A stretch of 8,708 nucleotides of DNA from an uncultured Paracoccaceae bacterium (GTDB lineage Bacteria; Pseudomonadota; Alphaproteobacteria; Rhodobacterales; Rhodobacteraceae). Positions 6,751 to 8,708 of this stretch are shown one piece after another. The position numbers and the translations under genes are program-made. The DNA is taken from contig CAJXHQ010000095.1 in NCBI GenBank assembly GCA_913054485.1, positions 1 through 8,708 of the forward strand, given 5' to 3'. How positions within the stretch are numbered: position 1 is the first letter of the stretch; every line of letters starts with the position of its first letter. The notes under the pieces were generated by a model. That model was not told the DNA's origin and made no database searches. It worked only from the letters and a program-made list of their open reading frames with translations.

Positions 6751-6776
6751 GCCGGGCGAAACTATTTCGCACCGGC
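6751..6776 (+). promoter_or_regulatory. Bulged 11-bp hairpin upstream of the membrane protein gene
   Basis: GCCGGGCGAAA (6751-6761), loop CTA, then TTTCGC (6765-6770), a bulged A and CCGGC (6772-6776) form an 11-bp stem ending 20 bases before the ATG and followed by AATTTTG. On the RNA it could act as a terminator or attenuator for readthrough from the upstream gene; on DNA it could be an operator. A direct repeat CAGTCT with 11-base period (6734-6739, 6745-6750) lies immediately before it. Confidence 0.45.
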
Positions 6777-6796
6777 AATTTTGACAGGGGCAAGCG

Positions 6797-7783
6797 ATGA
6801 CAGATTTTACAGCGCGGGCTCTGCTGGCAGCAGCCGGGCTGCTGCTGATGGCAGGCGGGATTGCCATTGCGCCGGACTGGCTGGCGGCGATGGGCATTAT
6901 GGATGTGTCGCTGCAGTCTGATAATCCGCTTGTGCGGGAGACCGCCCTGCTAGAGATCCGGCTGGCGCGCGCGGTCATGACCGGCGGCGGGCTGCTGCTG
7001 ATCGCCGCCAGCCTGCTGCTGCCCTGGCTGTCCAGCAGCGCCTTAATGCAGCGCTTCCTGGCAAAGGACTATGCTCTGCCGGCGTCCTACCAGAATCACC
7101 TTGGCACCGTCTGGAACGGATCTCTGCAAGCGATGAGCCTGCTGTTTCTGCTGTCTGCCGCCTATCTGATGCTCGGCGGCCAGGTCTTTGAGCCCGGCCA
7201 GCTGCATCTGATCAACCGGGAAGACGGGCTGATCGAGACCCTCTCGGCTGCCCTGCTGCTGCTGGCATCCGCCCTGTCTTTGCGCACGGCTCTGTCCCTG
7301 CGCGGCATGCCGTCGCGCCGCATCATGCATCTGTTTCTGGCGCTGCTGTTCTTTGCCATGTGCGGCGAGGAGATCAGCTGGGGCCAGCGCTACCTCGGCA
7401 TCGACACCCCGGAGGCCATGAAAGAGATCAACGTCCAGGCGGAGATCAACCTGCACAACATGTTCGGCTACCTGTTCGACCACCTTTTCATTCTGCTGTT
7501 CTTCCTCTGGGGCTGCGCTGTGCCGGTGCTGTACCGGGTGTCGGGCTTTATGCGGCAGCTGTGCAATGCCATCGGCCTGCCGGTGCCCAGCGCCGGGCTG
7601 GCAATCGCAATGCTGATCGCCACTCTGGTTCAGGACCAGACCGTCTACCTGGTCAGCGACGGCCTGTACGGACTGCGCATCGCAGAGCTGCGCGAGCTGT
7701 TCTCGGCTATGGCTTTCCTGCTCCTGATGATCGAGAGCCGCAAAGGGCTGGCAGCCCCTGCGCCCCGCGCTGCAGCCGCTTAA
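6797..7783 (+). CDS. Polytopic inner-membrane protein with GEEISWGQR/NLHN signature (function unknown)
   Basis: The protein has 328 residues with about eight hydrophobic segments, near residues 8-26, 60-78, 111-127, 146-165, 177-189, 222-245, 265-285 and 300-312. The polar residues stand out because they sit at membrane boundaries: GEEISWGQR (190-198), the loop NVQAEINLHN (212-221), FDH (227-229), VQDQ (278-281) and AELRE (296-300). Such clustered Glu, His, Asp and Arg in a membrane protein suggests an active or metal-binding site rather than a simple anchor. I remember similar GEEISWGQR/NLHN proteins as unnamed bacterial membrane proteins and cannot assign a function. A good AGGGG Shine-Dalgarno lies 6 bases before the ATG. 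It follows the 5809 gene in the same direction by 118 bases. Its TAA overlaps the stop of the convergent dioxygenase gene. Confidence 0.85.
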   Translation: MTDFTARALLAAAGLLLMAGGIAIAPDWLAAMGIMDVSLQSDNPLVRETALLEIRLARAVMTGGGLLLIAASLLLPWLSSSALMQRFLAKDYALPASYQNHLGTVWNGSLQAMSLLFLLSAAYLMLGGQVFEPGQLHLINREDGLIETLSAALLLLASALSLRTALSLRGMPSRRIMHLFLALLFFAMCGEEISWGQRYLGIDTPEAMKEINVQAEINLHNMFGYLFDHLFILLFFLWGCAVPVLYRVSGFMRQLCNAIGLPVPSAGLAIAMLIATLVQDQTVYLVSDGLYGLRIAELRELFSAMAFLLLMIESRKGLAAPAPRAAAA

Positions 7784-8577
7784 ACAGACCGCAGGATCGG
7801 GAACCAATCCTCGCGCAGACGCTGGCCTGGCTGCATATCATGGCCCGGAAACGGCGGTGAGGTGGGGCCGGGACGTGCGGCGTAGCGCGCGTCATCGCCC
7901 ACCAGCCGCAGCGAGAAAGCCCGGCGGCGCGAAGTGCTGGTATTGCCGCGCGCGCCATGCAGGATCTTGTAGTTGAAGGCCACCGCATCGCCCGGCTGCA
8001 TTGCATATTCCAGGATCTCCATCCCCTCGGCCTCCGGATCCGGCACCGGCATGTACTGGCCCTCGTCCGGGAAAAAGTCCGACTCGCTGACCCAGCGGGT
8101 GGGCAGCACTTCCTTGTCCCAGCGGTGCGATCCGGCGACGCAGCGCAGGGTGGCCTGCTCCACCGCATCCAGCGGCGACCAGAAGCTGATGGTCTGCTGG
8201 CCTTCGACGAAGTAATAGGGCCCGTCCTGATGCCAGGGTGTCGCCATGGAGGTGCCCGGCTCTTTCACCAGCACATGATCGTGGAACATCTGCACGGTTT
8301 TAGACTGCATCAGATCCGCCGCAACCTCGGCCACCGGCGAGGTCTCGATGGCCTCTTTGAACTCCGGGATGCGGGTCCAGTTGCAGTAGTCGTCGAAGAA
8401 GCGGCCGGTCTCGCCGTCCTTGTCGTTGTTGGACGCATAGGGGCCGGGGTCTGCCATATTGGCAGCAACACCTGCGCGCAGCAGATCGGTCTGATCCTTG
8501 AACAGACCGCGGATCAGCACAACGCCGTCGCGCTGGAACCTTGTGACATCGTCTTCGGTGATCAGGGGGTGGACCAT
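7780..8577 (-). CDS. Phytanoyl-CoA dioxygenase (PhyH) family Fe(II)/2-oxoglutarate-dependent oxygenase
   Basis: This is a 265-residue cytosolic non-heme iron oxygenase with the double-stranded beta-helix ligands of the PhyH family: HQD (His116 and Asp118, in ATPWHQDGPYYF), a distal His207 (in NYKILHGARGN), and a conserved Arg in the following SRRRAFSLRL that would bind 2-oxoglutarate. GSHRWDKE lies between them. The substrate cannot be read from sequence; bacterial members hydroxylate small molecules ranging from osmolytes to phosphonates and secondary metabolites. An in-frame ATG at 8634 would add 19 residues, but I chose ATG 8577: it has GGAG 6 bases upstream, begins with MVHPLITEDDVTRFQRDGVV as family members typically do, and the candidate promoter would start transcription at about 8636. 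The neighbour converges and shares four bases. Confidence 0.9.
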   Translation of the reverse strand: MVHPLITEDDVTRFQRDGVVLIRGLFKDQTDLLRAGVAANMADPGPYASNNDKDGETGRFFDDYCNWTRIPEFKEAIETSPVAEVAADLMQSKTVQMFHDHVLVKEPGTSMATPWHQDGPYYFVEGQQTISFWSPLDAVEQATLRCVAGSHRWDKEVLPTRWVSESDFFPDEGQYMPVPDPEAEGMEILEYAMQPGDAVAFNYKILHGARGNTSTSRRRAFSLRLVGDDARYAARPGPTSPPFPGHDMQPGQRLREDWFPILRSV

Positions 8578-8583
8578 GGGGGG

Positions 8584-8587
8584 CTCC
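8584..8587 (-). promoter_or_regulatory. Ribosome binding site deciding the PhyH start
   Basis: On the minus strand ACGGAG is followed by six C residues and ATG 8577. The upstream ATG at 8634 has only an A-rich stretch before it. Confidence 0.65.
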
Positions 8588-8642
8588 GTCTCAAAAGGCT
8601 TCTGTTGCGGCCAGTCTGCGCCGGGGCTAAACATGGTTTCAA

Positions 8643-8672
8643 ATCATATCTTTCAATCAGACCCTTCGGCAA
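8643..8672 (-). promoter_or_regulatory. Candidate promoter of the PhyH-family gene
   Basis: On the minus strand TTGCCG (8672-8667), an 18-base spacer and TATGAT (8648-8643, 5 of 6 matches to TATAAT) lie in the A/T-rich right end. Transcription would begin near 8636, leaving a leader of about 58 bases before ATG 8577. A second -10-like TATAAC (8680-8675) lies further upstream without a good -35 in the window. Confidence 0.4.
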
Positions 8673-8708
8673 ATGTTATACCTCACCCTGCGTCACTACG
8701 AATATGTC

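Noticed and set aside
6781..6786. Perfect TTGACA as a -35 box for the membrane protein gene
   Set aside because: It is 10 bases before the ATG; a -10 at normal spacing would fall inside the coding region, and no fitting -10 is present.
7741..7760. Hairpin within the end of the membrane protein gene as a terminator for the PhyH gene
   Set aside because: A 7-bp stem with a wobble pair (7743-7749 with 7753-7759) is followed by only three T residues, and the sequence is constrained by coding on the other strand.
8578..8634. Upstream ATG start (8634) for the PhyH-family protein
   Set aside because: There is no Shine-Dalgarno sequence, the added residues are not family-like, and the candidate promoter would start transcription at almost the same base.

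Overview
The window looks like a chromosomal segment of an alphaproteobacterium of the Rhodobacteraceae, probably the marine Roseobacter group. The grounds are high GC, strong G/C third-position bias, the protein styles, and an intergenic motif of the kind often seen in that family. No tRNA, rRNA, CRISPR array, insertion sequence or phage gene is visible. No gap without a gene exceeds about 250 bases.

Minus strand, 1-5688. Reading from right to left, miaB (tRNA methylthiotransferase) comes first. It is followed by a two-gene envelope unit: a secreted OmpA-domain protein and a small lipoprotein. This unit has its own candidate promoter and ends in a strong intrinsic terminator. Next comes the operon phoH (ybeZ) - ybeY - corC (ybeX) - lnt, whose last gene runs off the left edge. 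This is the known enterobacterial order miaB-ybeZ-ybeY-ybeX-lnt, but with the OmpA/lipoprotein pair between miaB and phoH. The operon combines RNA metabolism (PhoH ATPase, YbeY endoribonuclease) with envelope functions (CorC, Lnt). Lnt would finish acylation of lipoproteins such as the small one encoded just upstream.

Plus strand, 5809-7783. Two genes of uncertain function follow in the same direction: a 289-residue soluble protein that may be a diverged glycosyltransferase-like protein, and a 328-residue polytopic membrane protein with a striking GEEISWGQR / NLHN signature. A bulged 11-bp hairpin lies between them, just upstream of the second gene.

Minus strand, 7780-8577. A PhyH-family Fe(II)/2-oxoglutarate dioxygenase converges on the membrane protein gene, and the two stop codons share one TTAA. 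A plausible promoter lies upstream of it near the right edge.

The most novel items are (1) a 33-residue, two-cysteine domain present at identical positions in both the lipoprotein and the OmpA-domain protein, (2) the membrane protein with the GEEISWGQR signature, and (3) the possible glycosyltransferase relative lacking its metal-binding acidic motif. Most of the rest is conserved housekeeping sequence. I see no clear multi-gene defence or mobile system.
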